This document shows positions 1 through 10,777 of a DNA stretch of 64,000 bases, piece after piece. The notes under the pieces are model-generated. The model was not told the origin of the DNA. It was given only the letters and a program-made list of their open reading frames with translations, and made no database searches. The stretch is from Sclerotinia nivalis (Eukaryota > Ascomycota > Leotiomycetes > Helotiales > Sclerotiniaceae), in NCBI GenBank assembly GCA_029531795.1, contig JAPEIS010000011.1, forward strand, positions 1,612,001-1,676,000. Direction: 5' to 3'. A program made the position numbers and the translations under genes. Numbering within the stretch: the stretch's first letter is position 1; each line of letters begins with the position of its first letter.

Positions 1-242
1 TTTATTTTGAAATATACCTTTTGATTATACTAATTTGTTTCAAATAATTCCTTTTATATCCAATAACTATTCGAACTTTAATTGTTAATATCTTTTTTTT
101 TCTTTTAAAATAGAATATATATTGATATCTTATATCGAAAACTTCAATAAAATAAAAACTAAAAAAAAAAGAAATAAAAGAACAAAAGAAATATTATAAT
201 ATAAATAAGAATCTCAATCTGAAAATTAAAAATAAAATTATA
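1..242. other. AT-rich DNA with no recognisable gene
   Basis: I see no coding signal, repeat end or known motif here. The stretch is AT-rich with poly-A/T runs and serves as the left target DNA of the Gypsy element that starts at 248. Confidence 0.5.
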
Positions 243-247
243 AAGGA
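243..247. repeat. Target site duplication of Gypsy element A (left copy)
   Basis: The bases AAGGA lie directly before the 5' LTR. The same five bases lie directly after the 3' LTR at 5887-5891. A 5-bp duplication is usual for LTR-element integrase and shows that the element between is complete. Confidence 0.9.
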
Positions 248-460
248 TGTCACGGGGTCCCCGTATATGGTATACGGAGACCGCTCGGGTTCCGACCTAT
301 AGGAATCGGACCTCGGATAAGTATAGACTAGCCCCGATCGGGGCTAACGTTATACATAAATGTATTTAAAGAATTGTTTCTTTTATAGAAATATAGTTCT
401 TCGAGTTATGTTTTATTAATAAAAGTGATTCCTGTTATTCTGTTTATTACCTTTGTGATA
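248..460 (+). repeat. 5' LTR of Gypsy element A
   Basis: 213 bp. It begins TGTCAC and ends GTGATA, a mutated form of the inverted GTGACA. It aligns without gaps to 5674-5886. In the first 100 or so bases I count about 20 differences from the 3' LTR and all are transitions. It keeps more G+C at its start than the 3' copy. Confidence 0.93.
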
Positions 461-839
461 CTACATAGCTCCTATTTATCCGTATCGACATTTCTACAAT
501 ATCATCCCGTTTGCATCTGTCTAGCCAGCCCGATTCCCCTAAAGAATTCATTACTATTGTAGCCAGCGATATTGTAATCTGGTATTATTATCTTATCTTC
601 CTTTATGATTATAGTATAAGAATGAAAGCAAAGATAACCGATCTGTAATCTATAATTCAAAAGTTTATTTTCGATTTGTAAATCTAGAAAACCATATTCA
701 TATAATAAAAGGAAAAAAACAATAAATTAATTACCTATTTAATTCAATTTCATCCCATCCCTATTGTTTTGTTTGTTTCAATCCCTACCGATCTAATCGA
801 CCTTTTGCCTTTAACATTTATTACAATCTCAACTACCAT

Positions 840-1708
840 TTCTGTTTTGTCAAAATTTCAATTGAATAAAAAGATACCTAACCTTATATCGTTTAATAAA
901 ACGAAAATCGATCTTGATCAATTTGTCGATCAAATATAAAATAAAATACATATCAATTCCGATTGTTTTACTTCTCTATATTCCCATCTGATTTATATAA
1001 TTGAAAGATTAATTGAACCCACTATTATACAAATTCGATTATATAATATCAAAGAGCAATTTGTTAAATTTATCGATTATAAAAATCTATTACAAATACT
1101 GAAAAGAGTTTATAGAAATCAGAATAAACAAACCAAGATTCGAAAACTTTTGATTAACCTAAAATAAAAAAAATCAATTGTTCTATATCTTCTATATTAA
1201 ATTCCAAAAACTAGCATTGAAAATCAGGATGACTAATAATAATAATACTCTGATTATCCTATTAGAATAAACTTTATCAAATAAACTAAAAAACCAGATT
1301 ATTATTATTAAACTACTTACAAATAACATTAATGTATTTACTACTTTTGTATAGATATTGAAGAATCGTTATCTATACTTAATAGAACCAACCAACTCTG
1401 ATCGCAATCCAATCGTTCCACTATTCTATACTACAATTCAAAATCCGAATCTTATTAATTGTACCCTTATTTTATCCCCAAATACTATTATCCAATCTAT
1501 TACTCCTACTACAATTATATCTATTGAAAATCCAATGGATTTTAATTCCCAAAGATATATTAATAAATACAAACGAAAAGAATACTTCCATTATAAATCT
1601 ACTAATCATTATATAAAAGATTATTTATTCCCAGATAATCGTTCTATACAAATTAAAACTAACCTTATCAATTTTACCCTATTATTCTCTATTCCATTCT
1701 TTACCTAG
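840..1708 (+). pseudogene. gag: Gag of Gypsy element A, with mutated CCHC zinc knuckle
   Basis: The upstream part (about 860-1170) translates to a helical capsid-like stretch broken by stops, in the position of gag. A 116-codon open stretch follows from about 1358. Its residues 76-89 have the spacing C-X2-C-X4-H-X4-C of a retroviral-type zinc knuckle, but the three Cys positions are all Tyr (Tyr76, Tyr79, Tyr89) and only His84 remains. TGT/TGC to TAT/TAC is a G-to-A change, as RIP makes. A proline/aspartate end typical of the knuckle follows. The knuckle would have packaged RNA in the virus-like particle. Gag and pol are in different frames. Confidence 0.75.
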
Positions 1709-2448
1709 ATTCAATTATATACTATATTATTATATAATCTATCCCCTTCCGACTCTCCGAATTCGGAAAACAGAATCTGTTTAATATAAATCGTTATCAA
1801 ACGAAAGCTCTATATATACTATATTTATCTACTATTACAATTCGAAACTTATCTTTCGCTGAAAAAACAAATAATCGAACAAACCTGATAATATTGTATA
1901 TTACTATCCTATCGATATTTAATCGATCCTATCCCATTTATATTATAATAAATAGCAAATACAAAAGATATACTTTCACAAATCGAAATTAAATTGAAAC
2001 TATTAAGTTTTCAATATACAAATTATCTATTTTATTCGAAATCATTAGATTCGATAAAAAAATACTGTCTGAAAACCGAATAAATCGTTACATCCTAATC
2101 GATTTGCAAATTAATAATTATTATAAAAAAAGATCAAAAATCTATATTATTGAATTAATTTATTATCCGATTATTCTAAAATTAACCTGACTAAAAAAGT
2201 ATGATCCCTATATCGGATTCGTATTCAATATCTTTCATTTCGATAACGAATTCTACCGGAAATTCTATAATACATTTATATAATCATCGAATATCCAAAT
2301 CCTATCCGATATCCCTATCAAAATCTATTCTATTTATCTACCATCCCATCTTGAAATATTAAAGAAAAAAGATATAGCAAATATTTCAATCCGAATTTGT
2401 TTGATATACATTTATCAAAATTACAAGATATTCTAAACTAATATCGAT
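1709..2448 (+). pseudogene. Probable protease region of Gypsy element A
   Basis: This stretch lies between the zinc knuckle and reverse transcriptase, where Gypsy elements encode the aspartic protease that cleaves the polyprotein. I could not find a convincing D-S/T-G active site; the translation is broken by many stops. The assignment rests on position only. Confidence 0.4.
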
Positions 2449-3480
2449 TTGATAAATCGAATCCTGAAAGAAAAAGAAAACCCTATTCCCGAAAACCTAC
2501 CTACTGAATTCTGTTTATATATCGATATATTTTCTCTATATAATATTGACAAATTACCTTTACATTACCTATACAATTATAATATCCGATTACAAAATAG
2601 AACTAAACTACTATTTGGAATTCTATATTCAATATCTCAGGACGAATTGAAAGCTTTGCAAGAATAATTAAAGGAAAATCTAATAAAAGGATTTATTCGA
2701 TCGAATTCCTTTGCTTTCGCTTTGTTTGTTTTATTTATTAAGAAATCCAATAATGGTTTTCGATTTTATATAAACTATTATACATTGAATAATCTATCTA
2801 TAAAAGATCGATATTTGTTACCCTTAATCAAAGAATCCTTGAATAACCTGAAAGAAATGAAATATTTTACGAAAATAGATATCATCTCGATTTTCAATAA
2901 TATCCAAATCAAAGAAAAACAAAAATACCTGATTATATTCTGTACCCGATTCGATTTATTCGAAATCTTAATTATATTATTCGGATTAATCGAAGCCTTA
3001 ATAACGTTCCAATAATTTATCAACGATATTCTAAAAGAATATCTAAATATATTTTGTACTATTTACCTGGATGATATTCTGATCTACAATAAGATTCATT
3101 TTGAATATATAAAATATATACAAAAGATACTAAACACTTTATAGAAAACTGGATTGTATATCAATTTATCGAAATACAAATTCTTGAAATCTGAAACGAA
3201 ATTCCTGAGTTTAATTGTAAACCGAAAGGGAATCCGAATAGATCCAATCAAAATTAAAACGATAATTGATTGGAAAACATTGAAGAATCTAACAAATATA
3301 CAAATATTTATAAAATTTAGTAATTTCTATCAATACTTTATCTGCAATTTCTCCTCGATCATTTGTTTGATAGTAAACCTAATCAAAAAGAATATAGCCT
3401 TTCAATAAGATCCTATTTATAAGAAATCGTTTTTGAATCTGAAAACCATATTTATAACAGTATTTATATTAACCTTTTTC
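2449..3480 (+). pseudogene. pol: Reverse transcriptase of Gypsy element A
   Basis: Open stretches at 2449-2667, 2722-3015 and 3154-3408 lie in one frame and together give a Gypsy RT: the N-terminal segment ending S-x-D-E-L-K-A-L, the palm motif with I-K-D-R-Y-x-L-P-L-I, the F-T-K-I-D segment, and the catalytic box Y-L-D-D at 3064-3075, still intact. The thumb/connection part reads R-K-G-I-R-I-D-P. The enzyme would copy the element RNA into cDNA inside the particle. Stops replace Gln and Trp codons, and several Gly and Ala positions have changed, for example in the stretch before the F-Q motif. Confidence 0.93.
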
Positions 3481-3800
3481 GATTAGAAAAAAAATATAAT
3501 CTTAGAAATAGACATATCGGATTATATATCTACTGAAATCCTTTCCCAATACAATAATGATAGAATTCTAAAACCTATTATATATTTCTCTAAAAAACAT
3601 TCGATTACAGAATATAATTATAAAATTTATAATAAAGAATTACTAACAATTATCTATTGTTTCGAAGAATAACAATCCGAATTAAAAAACACCTTTTTTT
3701 CAATCAAAATCATTATAAACTATAAAAATCTAAAATACTTTATAACCACAAAGCTATTAAACCATTATCAAATCCATTAATCTGAATTTCTATTCCATTT
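3481..3800 (+). pseudogene. pol: RNase H of Gypsy element A
   Basis: In the pol frame, the translation at about 3500-3670 matches the Gypsy RNase H: a glutamate-isoleucine-aspartate beta strand with the first catalytic Asp, the segment on opening of P-I-x-Y-F-S-K-K-H, then Y-x-I-x-N-K-E-L-L with the catalytic Glu. This domain would degrade the RNA strand during cDNA synthesis. It joins the RT without a break in frame and is interrupted by stops from 3673 on. Confidence 0.85.
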
Positions 3801-5250
3801 TAATTTCAAGATTATATATTATCCCGGAAAACAAAAAACGAAACCCAATATTTTAATCAAAAGATTAAAGGATTTGCTTAAAAAAAAAATTGAATACTTT
3901 TTTCATCAAAATCAGATTATTCTGAAAACTGAAAATCTAAATACAAACCTGTTTCTTATTGTTAACTCAAAAAAGAAAATCCGTTTCACAATTACAATCC
4001 ATAATCAAATCTGTATCGATACCTTATCGTTTATTTACAATCCCGAACTATCTATTTGCAAATCCGGATTATTTATCTATAAATCTGAATTATCTACAAT
4101 ATTCGATAATCCAATCTCTATTCAATAATCTGAATCTATATAATTGAAATCCCTTAAAGAATTGAAACTTTTATTCATTGAAGTTTACTTATCCGATCTA
4201 TTTCTGTTATCGATTCTAAAGGTTTTAAAAAAGAATACTATTAGATATCTATATATTATATTATTTGAATATATTATAAATAATAATCTATTATATTATT
4301 ATAAGAAACTTTATATTTCTAATTACAATCCTTTAAAAACAAAGTTTCTTTAAATGATTTACGATTTCTTTATTATTGGATACCCATATTGTATCTATAT
4401 CTTCGAATTGCTTTCTCGAAATTATTATTGACCTGAATATTACGATTACATTTCCTATTGAATATATAATTGTTATAATTGTTATTGAGCTATTCCGAAT
4501 TGTAAAAAACAAAAAGAAATCTTATACCTTTTTCTAATTCTACAATAAATCTAGAAAGATATCTTAATCGATTTCATTATTTATCTTCCAAAAAGCTCTA
4601 AATATAATACAATATTTATTATAATCGATCGATTAACCAAAATGAAATATTTCCTACCCTGCTAAAGAATCTGTAGCTCCGAAGAAATCTTTCGTCTATT
4701 CCTGAAACATATATAAAAGCTTTACGGTTTATCATAAACCATTATATTCGATTATAAAGTTCAATTTATTTCTGATTTCTAAAAATATATCTATAAACGA
4801 TTAAATACTATTTCGAAATTGTTGATAATTTATTATCCTGAAATCAATAAATAAATTAAAAAAACGAATACAATATTCGAATAATATTTTTACTTGTATA
4901 TATCCTATTTGCAGGATAATTGATCCGAATAATTATCGATCGTTGAATTCTTGATTAACTCTATCTAATCCGAAAGCTTTCGTTTATTACTATTCTTTAT
5001 CAATTACGGTTTCTATTTTCGAATAGATTTCGAACCCGTCGCACTCTTCGATTACCCTGAAGTCCTAAACGCTAAGGAATTCATCAAAAAGATAAAATCG
5101 ATTGTTGATTATCTAAAGATTGAACTAACCACTAATCAAATCTATTATTCAAAGAATACCAATTCTTATTATTCATTTATTTATCGATATTAACCTAGAG
5201 ATCTAATCTGATTTAATATTAAAAATATCCGAACTCTTCATCCTCAAAAG
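3801..5250 (+). pseudogene. pol: Integrase of Gypsy element A
   Basis: In the same frame as RT. The linker (3874-4128) and an open stretch at 4144-4353 precede the zinc-binding HHCC region at 4354-4510, where the pattern around S-R-N-Y-Y can be read but Cys and His positions are mostly Tyr. The core begins near 4612 with the strand I-I-I-D-R-L-T-K-M (first catalytic Asp region); the second Asp segment is readable near 4740-4770 and the region corresponding to Y-H-P-E-x-x-G-Q near 4825-4855. Integrase would insert cDNA and make the 5-bp duplication. Many stops make it dead. Confidence 0.88.
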
Positions 5251-5289
5251 AAATTAGATTAAAAGAACTTAGATCTTTTCCAAATCCTA

Positions 5290-5658
5290 AAGATTATAGA
5301 TTTATATATTTATGAATTAAAGTTTTCTATTTTTATAAAGAATCATTTAGTCTTTCATATTAATTTATTGTATCCTATTAATAATGATCTTATCCTTAAT
5401 TAATACAATCTATTTTTTCTTTCTATCGAAGTTGAAGATATTGAATAATTCGATGTAAAGGAAATCCTGGATTTCTGATAAGAACATCGAAATTGTGGTA
5501 ATCTTTATTTGAAGTATATTGTCCAATAGGTAGACTATAATATATTTATCGAAAAGTTTGTAAAGTATTTGAAGAATGTTTAAAAACTGATCCGTAATTA
5601 CTACCATCGTTATCCAGATAAATCTGGTCCCTTTAATTGTTTCAACAAAACTCAACCC
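5290..5658 (+). pseudogene. C-terminal chromodomain of Gypsy element A
   Basis: Still in the pol frame: F-H-I-N-L-L-Y-P-I at 5353 is the usual lead-in after integrase. It is followed by an acidic E-V-E-D-I-E linker and the chromodomain, with the segment K-E-I-L-D-F after it and a C-terminal helix ending in a proline-rich basic tail near 5600-5655. Chromodomains in this position are known to steer integration to heterochromatin marked by histone H3K9 methylation. The same region survives as a fragment at 28680-28975. An open stretch on the other strand (5410-5655) is only its shadow. Confidence 0.85.
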
Positions 5659-5659
5659 T

Positions 5660-5670
5660 AAAAAGGGGGG
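5660..5670 (+). promoter_or_regulatory. Polypurine tract of element A
   Basis: AAAAAGGGGGG lies three bases before the 3' LTR. Its place and base content fit the polypurine tract that primes plus-strand DNA synthesis. Confidence 0.8.
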
Positions 5671-5673
5671 TAC

Positions 5674-5886
5674 TATTATAAGGTCCTTGTATATAATATA
5701 CAGAAACCGTTCGGATTCCGATCTATAGGAATCGGATCTCGGATAAATATAGGCTAGCCCTGATCGGAGTTAACGCTACATATAAATATATTTAAGGAAC
5801 CATTCCTTCTATAGAAACGTAACTCTTCGAGCTACATCTTATTAATAAAAGTGATTCCTGTTATTCTGCCTGTTGCCTCCATGATA
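5674..5886 (+). repeat. 3' LTR of Gypsy element A
   Basis: 213 bp, gap-free against 248-460. Its start reads TATTATAAGG where the 5' LTR has TGTCACGGGG, which needs only C-to-T and G-to-A changes. It is followed by the target duplication AAGGA at 5887-5891. Confidence 0.93.
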
Positions 5887-5891
5887 AAGGA

Positions 5892-6287
5892 ATTCTATTT
5901 AACAAAAAAAAAAGTATTTAAAACGAAATATTTAAATTCTATTTTCATTCTAAATATTATATAAGATATGAGATTTCTCGATTTGATAAAATTAATAGAA
6001 AAAAAGCATTTATTTTCTCTTATACTTTTTCCAAAAATAGATGTATCTATCGATCGAAAGCATTTATCGATTCTAAAATAAATAGATTTATTTTTATTAA
6101 TATTATACTCTTTATTTGTTTATTTTCTTTATTTAAATCCAAAACTCAAACTTTTGAACTTTTAATTGAAATCAAAAATTATAATTATATATCTTATATT
6201 CCTTAATTTAACAATCGATAATTATAAATAATCTTTTTTACCTTTCTTTATTATTGAAATAAAAATTTATAGTATTATTTTAAATAG
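5892..6287. other. AT-rich DNA, unassigned
   Basis: No gene or repeat end is visible. It lies between the Gypsy element and the solo Copia LTR. It may be the upstream part of the decayed Gypsy that resumes after 10778, but I could not show this. Confidence 0.4.
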
Positions 6288-6292
6288 ACTTT
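6288..6292. repeat. Target duplication of the solo Copia-family LTR (left copy)
   Basis: ACTTT precedes the LTR at 6293 and is repeated exactly at 10773-10777, after the LTR's other end. The perfect pair proves that the LTR was a solo insertion before a LINE split it. Confidence 0.9.
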
Positions 6293-6587
6293 TATCACGA
6301 GATAGTATGATCACAGAGCACATTGAAGGGATTAGGGAGAAGATGATTATATTGGAGTGATAAAGTTAAATATCTAATTGAATGAAAACTGGTTGAATGA
6401 TTTGCCTTCAATCCTATCTATCGAAAATTGTATATATAGATTAGATCTTTGTTATCTAGTTAACGAGATACATTAATGAGATATGAGTTCTAATGATATC
6501 ATATCAGGATCAGCTTGATTAATCGTAAGGATAATCAAGGATTTAGAATAGCCTGAATACAAATGATGTAAGAAAATATACGATGAT
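6293..6587 (-). repeat. Solo Copia-family LTR, first part (split by a LINE)
   Basis: Begins TATCACGAGATAG and is the reverse complement of the LTR 3' part seen at 59004-59401. Together with 10669-10772 it makes 399 bp, the same length as the LTR at 54674-55072. Compared with that copy it differs mostly by transitions. Solo LTRs form by recombination between the two LTRs of a full element. Orientation is given relative to the plus-strand Copia copies. Confidence 0.9.
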
Positions 6588-6603
6588 TGATTGATTGATT
6601 GAT
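6588..6603 (-). repeat. Tetranucleotide 3' tail of LINE E
   Basis: Four TGAT units on the plus strand (ATCA on the LINE strand) directly at the target duplication. Fungal Tad-like LINEs often end in short tandem units instead of poly(A). Confidence 0.8.
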
Positions 6604-7379
6604 ATATTTATCGTTATAGGCTGTAGGCCACACGTGCTTGTATGTATAACCTTTGCCATCTATTCCAGTTTTGGATAAATGATGCCCGAGGGTTAGGCCT
6701 TCAGGTGGTATATTAGCTAATTAGATTGGATACAATTTAGGGTTATTAGGGCAGGGTTTATATGATTGCTATTGTATAATTGAATAGAGCTTTAAAGCTA
6801 TAATATAATTATAATCCGTTTCGTTTATTGGATCACTTTTTTTTGATTTCTCTTTTGATTCCTTTATATATTTTACTGATGACCCTAAAATTAAATATAA
6901 ATAATTCCGAAGATATTATGTATATTTGCTTTGTTAATTCAGTTTAGGGCGTTGCGGACAAATATCGTAGAAGAATTTGATTGTTTTTAATCATTCAACG
7001 AATTTGGTAATGTTAGAAGGGGAGTTTAAAAGTTAGGGTATAATTTCGAAAAAAAGGCTTTTTGAAAGCGTTTTGTATACTTTTCTGATTTTGTAGAAAA
7101 AGAAATATAAAAGGGTTTTCCTTTTTTTATAAGTATATAGAATATATATTTCAGAATAATGAAAGCGTTTGTAATAAATTGTGAAATCTTTATATTGCAA
7201 TCTAATCGTTAAGATATAGTTTAATGTAGTTCTTTTTTTGAAAAATAATATTGATTTTTTTATATAAAAAATTATAAGGTTTTTATAGTATTGAAAGTCT
7301 ATAGTATTCTATAATTATTCCTTTGTTAGTTTAGTGTTTGATTTCACTAATCGTTTTAGAAAGGTTAGAGTACAGATTG
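6604..7379 (-). pseudogene. 3' end of LINE E: decayed ORF2 C-terminus and 3' UTR
   Basis: Between the RNase H region and the tail. Bases 6610-6780 have clearly more G+C than the surroundings and no readable frame, so they are probably 3' untranslated region. The part near 6840-7380 should hold the ORF2 C-terminus, but I could not read a motif in it. Confidence 0.5.
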
Positions 7380-7932
7380 GGTAAGGGGGGAATGGAAGGG
7401 TAGTTTTTTCTTTTGCTGTTTTATTAATAGTTTTGTTTTTAGATATATTGAGGTAGTTCGGGATCCATCAGATTCGAACCATTCCAGAAGGAAGATGTAT
7501 TAATCGGAATCTGAAAGTCTATATTTATATAATAGTTATGAATTCTTTGAAGATTGATTGAGAGGATTTATTAAAATGGAATTCTAATTGTAATATCATT
7601 TTATAATTATCTAGGAAGATCCAGAGATCAATAGTTAATGTTATGAAGAGTGTGGTTATAGTAGTTTTAGCTCCTTTTAATATTGCGATTGTTTTTGTAT
7701 CGAAGATTTTTGTATTCAAATCTAATGAGAATAAATGATATATAATTTGTTTTCCGAATTGTATTATAATGAAGCTGTTTTTAGTAATTTCATTTTTGGC
7801 TTTGCTTTTTGAGTTGTTGAAGAAAACCTGTAAATCATTTCCTAGAATTGTATTGTAGAAAGCTTTGAAATCATTTGTTGTTTGAAATTTTGATTTATTT
7901 AAAGGTCCAAAAACATATATTTCGGTTTCCAA
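7380..7932 (-). pseudogene. RNase H domain of LINE E
   Basis: The open stretch 7525-7932 carries the first part of a LINE RNase H: an I-Y-V-F-G strand (first catalytic Asp position altered), then F-D-T-K-T-I-A-I-L-K-G corresponding to the D-A-E-x-x-A-x-x-x-G helix, with Glu replaced by Lys, and the D-L-W-I-F-L-D-N strand with its Asp kept. The final R-W-I-P-x-H-x-x-x-x-G-N-E part is readable but mutated at about 7440-7480. The matching region in the LINE at 47543-47848 is better preserved. It would remove RNA from the cDNA hybrid. Confidence 0.85.
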
Positions 7933-8459
7933 TTGGGTTTCAATGCATTCTTATAAGGGTAGGGCTAATAAATTCATTTGTTCAAATGGAAATAAAATAA
8001 TAATAAGTTTAGCAAATCTAGAAATAAGGATTTGATTATTCAACGATTTTATATGGTTGGTTTTGGTAAGTAAAGGATAGTATGGATTCAATCTTGCAAT
8101 ATATGCAATATAAATCTATGATATCAAATTCAATTCAATCTCTAATAATCTGAATTTGGATTCTTTGTATAGGATTGCTAGATTGGTAGTTCTATATACT
8201 AAAAAAACAATCTGAATATAAACAAGTATTATTTTGTTTATAAGATTCAAATAACAATTTATTAAATTCGAGATTTTTAAATCTAAAGTGAGGTTTTTTG
8301 GTTTAGTCCGATCTAACCATTATATTTTCGATATAAAGTAGTATTTTTTCAGAGTGCAAACTATCGTAATATATTAGATAAGATACAAAAGGATTCTTTA
8401 TATTATATTATTAAATAATCATAATATATTTGTAATTCTGAAAATCTTTACAGAAAGAA

Positions 8460-9800
8460 TCTATATATATACCTTGAAATTGAAATTCCTATCAAAATAA
8501 ACCCCTAATCATTTAAGTAGTTTTGATTTTACTTCGATTTTGAAGTTTTTTATTTATATATCTAGATTGTTTGTATATATACAAAACCTTTTGTAGAAAT
8601 AGATAAACTTCGATTTCTTGGAATCGAAAGTAATCTTTTCGGATTTACTCCATTCCAGAGCTTTTTGTATATTCGATTGTAAAAGTATACAATTCTCTTG
8701 TAAGCTATACGAAAAGGCTAGCAAAACGATATCGTTTGTATATCTGAATCTGTTTACAAAATTCCCTATCCAAAAAATAAAAGTTATATAAAGTATAAAT
8801 AGGATCGGGGAGATAGATAACCCTTATAAAAGATTATATCCCAAAACTATTTTTGAACCTGTTTCTTCATTCAAACGGATTTTGATAAAACGATTGGTAG
8901 TAAAGGATTGTATCTATTTTACTAGATTATCCGGTTAATTTTGTTTCCTGAATCGATTAATAAATCGATTAGATAATATTATATCGAAAATACCTTTTAT
9001 ATCTATAATAAGCAAAGTAACTTTTAATCTTGATTTCAAAGTCGATTCGATATCATAAATTATATATATTGTAAGATCGATTGAGGATCGAAGCAATAAA
9101 ACTCCGAATTGTTGATTCATAAGAACTTTACAGGATATAACCAACCAAGATATTTTTTTTGCAATAAATCTTTCCAGGCCTTTGTTTAGTACTGAAAGCA
9201 AAACTATAAATCGATATGATCTTGAATTAATGCTATCCGCCTTATTAGGTTTCAAAATGATCGTTACAATAACTATACAAAAATATTCTGGGTAATATTC
9301 AATTTCGAAACATTTTTTGAACAATTGTAGAACAAATTCTTTAATCAATAGCTATACAACCTATAGAATCTTAATAAAGATTTCATCAACACTTAAAGCT
9401 ATATTTTCAACCTATAATATTGCTTTCTCTAAATCCTGCATAATGATATCTAGAAAAGGTATAACTCGAATAAGGTTCGTTGAAACAATGAAAACGATAT
9501 TATCGATTTCTACAATATTCGTTAGTAAATGATTAATAAACAATATTCGTTTTTCTTCAATACTATTAATTATAAAATGATTTATTAAATCCATCAAAAG
9601 AAATATACGATATATTCTTATAATCTGATACCATTTTACTATTCTATAGATATCATTTATATCTTTCATATCATTTATCTTTGAATTGAAAAAGAACTGT
9701 TTTGCTTTATAAACAATCTTTCGAAAAAGTTGTTTCGATTCAATTATATTATCAATTCGATATCCTATAACCACTTATTTGTAAGCTTTGTTTCACCAAA
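8460..9800 (-). pseudogene. Reverse transcriptase of LINE E
   Basis: Open stretches 9412-9774 (linker and N-terminal extension ending D-I-I-M-Q-D-L-E-K-A-I-L) and 8935-9348 lie in one frame. The latter shows K-P-N-K-A-D, S-Y-R-F-I-x-L-L-S-x-L-N-K, the Q-F-G-V-x-x-x-R-S segment and D-I-K-G-I-F-D, all landmarks of Tad1/Jockey-type RT. The catalytic box is Y-T-N-D at 8731-8742 where Y-A-D-D is expected, so the first metal-binding Asp is lost by a G-to-A change. The enzyme would prime on nicked target DNA. Confidence 0.9.
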
Positions 9801-9987
9801 ATTGGTTGAAAAGGCTTTGTAAGGATCTTTTTGCCAAACCCATAAAAGCATTCTGAAAAACAAATATGAAAATTAGTATAAATAGATCAAAATTCGAAAA
9901 GATATCTAAAAGAATATCAAATTCGATCAGATTGTTGAATAGAAGATCTGTGAATAGATCAATATTCAAAATATTTAATTTGAATTT

Positions 9988-10653
9988 CTATATTGGATTT
10001 AGATTATAACAATTCCAGTATAATAAAGTTTTCAAAGTTTTGTAATCCGAAGTGCAATCCAAATGATCAACTAGATTGGTAATAGTTGAATGAAAATCCG
10101 AAAAGAAGATTAGATTAAACATATTGCCTTTATTATATATAGGAATACCAATCAATGAAATAAATTGTAAATTTTGCATATTGGCCCATTCCACAAATGA
10201 TTCAGCGAATGGAAATTGAATTGTATAAAAGGGGTTCCAGCTAGAATGATATAGATTAAAGTTTTCGAGTAGAAACATCGAATATTGTATAAGATTTTAT
10301 AAAATGAGAAGGGATTTAATTGCTTGGTTTTCGTAAAAGCATTATAATAAAGTATTATATACATTGATAATCAGAAAAGAAGAGTTATTCGTTGTTTATA
10401 ATTCCAAAAAAATCAAGTCCCGAGAGATTAGAGGCCTAAATTGGTTAACCCGGAGGTCGATATCTTTCCTAATATATATTATAACGCAAAAATAGATTAC
10501 CCAGATATCTAATAGAATGAACGTTTCGTATAAGAAATGAGTTTTGGTAATTTTCCATATAATATCAAAGAAAATGTAGGACTCTTGTATTAATATAATA
10601 TCGATTTGATCCGAGTTTGTTAAGGCTAGAACGATCTCATGGGAGGTCGCTCC
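9988..10653 (-). pseudogene. AP-type endonuclease of LINE E (truncated N-terminus)
   Basis: Open stretches 10396-10671 and 9988-10278 share a frame. They read as an exonuclease-endonuclease-phosphatase domain: I-D-I-I-L-I-Q-E-S with the catalytic Glu, K-T-H-F-x-Y-E-T-F, S-R-D-L-I-F-L-E-L, then N-F-N-L-Y-H-S-S-W (normally D-F-N-x-H-H) and near the end L-D-C-T-S-D-Y where S-D-H is expected. The domain would nick the target strand. The element begins at 10653, so the extra residues at the start of the open stretch come from the target duplication. Confidence 0.9.
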
Positions 10654-10668
10654 AAAATATACGATGAT

Positions 10669-10772
10669 CATACGATATAAATGATGTAGGAAAGAGTATG
10701 ATGATCATACGATGATGTAGTGATCGTAGATCACTAGTCATGTGATTAGGTAACATGTGATTACCCGTGACA
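10669..10772 (-). repeat. Solo Copia-family LTR, second part
   Basis: Continues the LTR from 6587 after the LINE and its duplicated target. It ends ACCCGTGACA, the unmutated inverse of TGTCACGGGT, and is followed by the target duplication ACTTT (10773-10777). Confidence 0.9.
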
Positions 10773-10777
10773 ACTTT

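Larger units (their letters stand above)
248..5886 (+). mobile_element. Complete but inactivated Ty3/Gypsy chromovirus (element A)
   Basis: A 5639-bp LTR retrotransposon bounded by two 213-bp LTRs and the 5-bp duplication AAGGA. Domain order is gag with a zinc knuckle, protease region, reverse transcriptase, RNase H, integrase and C-terminal chromodomain, which is the order of fungal chromoviruses. All pol segments I can align, from 2449 to about 5655, lie in one reading frame, so pol was killed by stop codons rather than by indels. Stops and missense changes are of the C-to-T or G-to-A type, as RIP produces. A third LTR of the same family is at 29000-29212. Identification is firm; activity is excluded by the stops. 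Confidence 0.95.
6588..10653 (-). mobile_element. 5'-truncated Tad1-like LINE (element E)
   Basis: A 4066-bp non-LTR retrotransposon on the minus strand, inserted in the solo LTR. The 15 bases AAAATATACGATGAT at 6573-6587 are repeated exactly at 10654-10668 as target duplication. The 3' end carries an (ATCA)4 tail on the minus strand (6588-6603). Domains from 5' to 3' are AP endonuclease, reverse transcriptase and RNase H. The element starts inside the endonuclease and lacks ORF1, as expected when target-primed reverse transcription stops early. Open stretches at 10671, 10278, 9774, 9348 and 7932 all share one frame, so inactivation was by point mutation. Confidence 0.93.

Noticed and set aside
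5410..5655. 81-codon minus-strand reading in Gypsy element A
   Set aside because: It is antisense to the chromodomain, which is supported by a second copy at 28.7 kb.
9317..9532. Plus-strand reading in LINE E and similar ones at 43418-43639, 50096-50278 and 52390-52692
   Set aside because: They lie antisense to LINE RT, endonuclease or ORF1 segments that match known domains.
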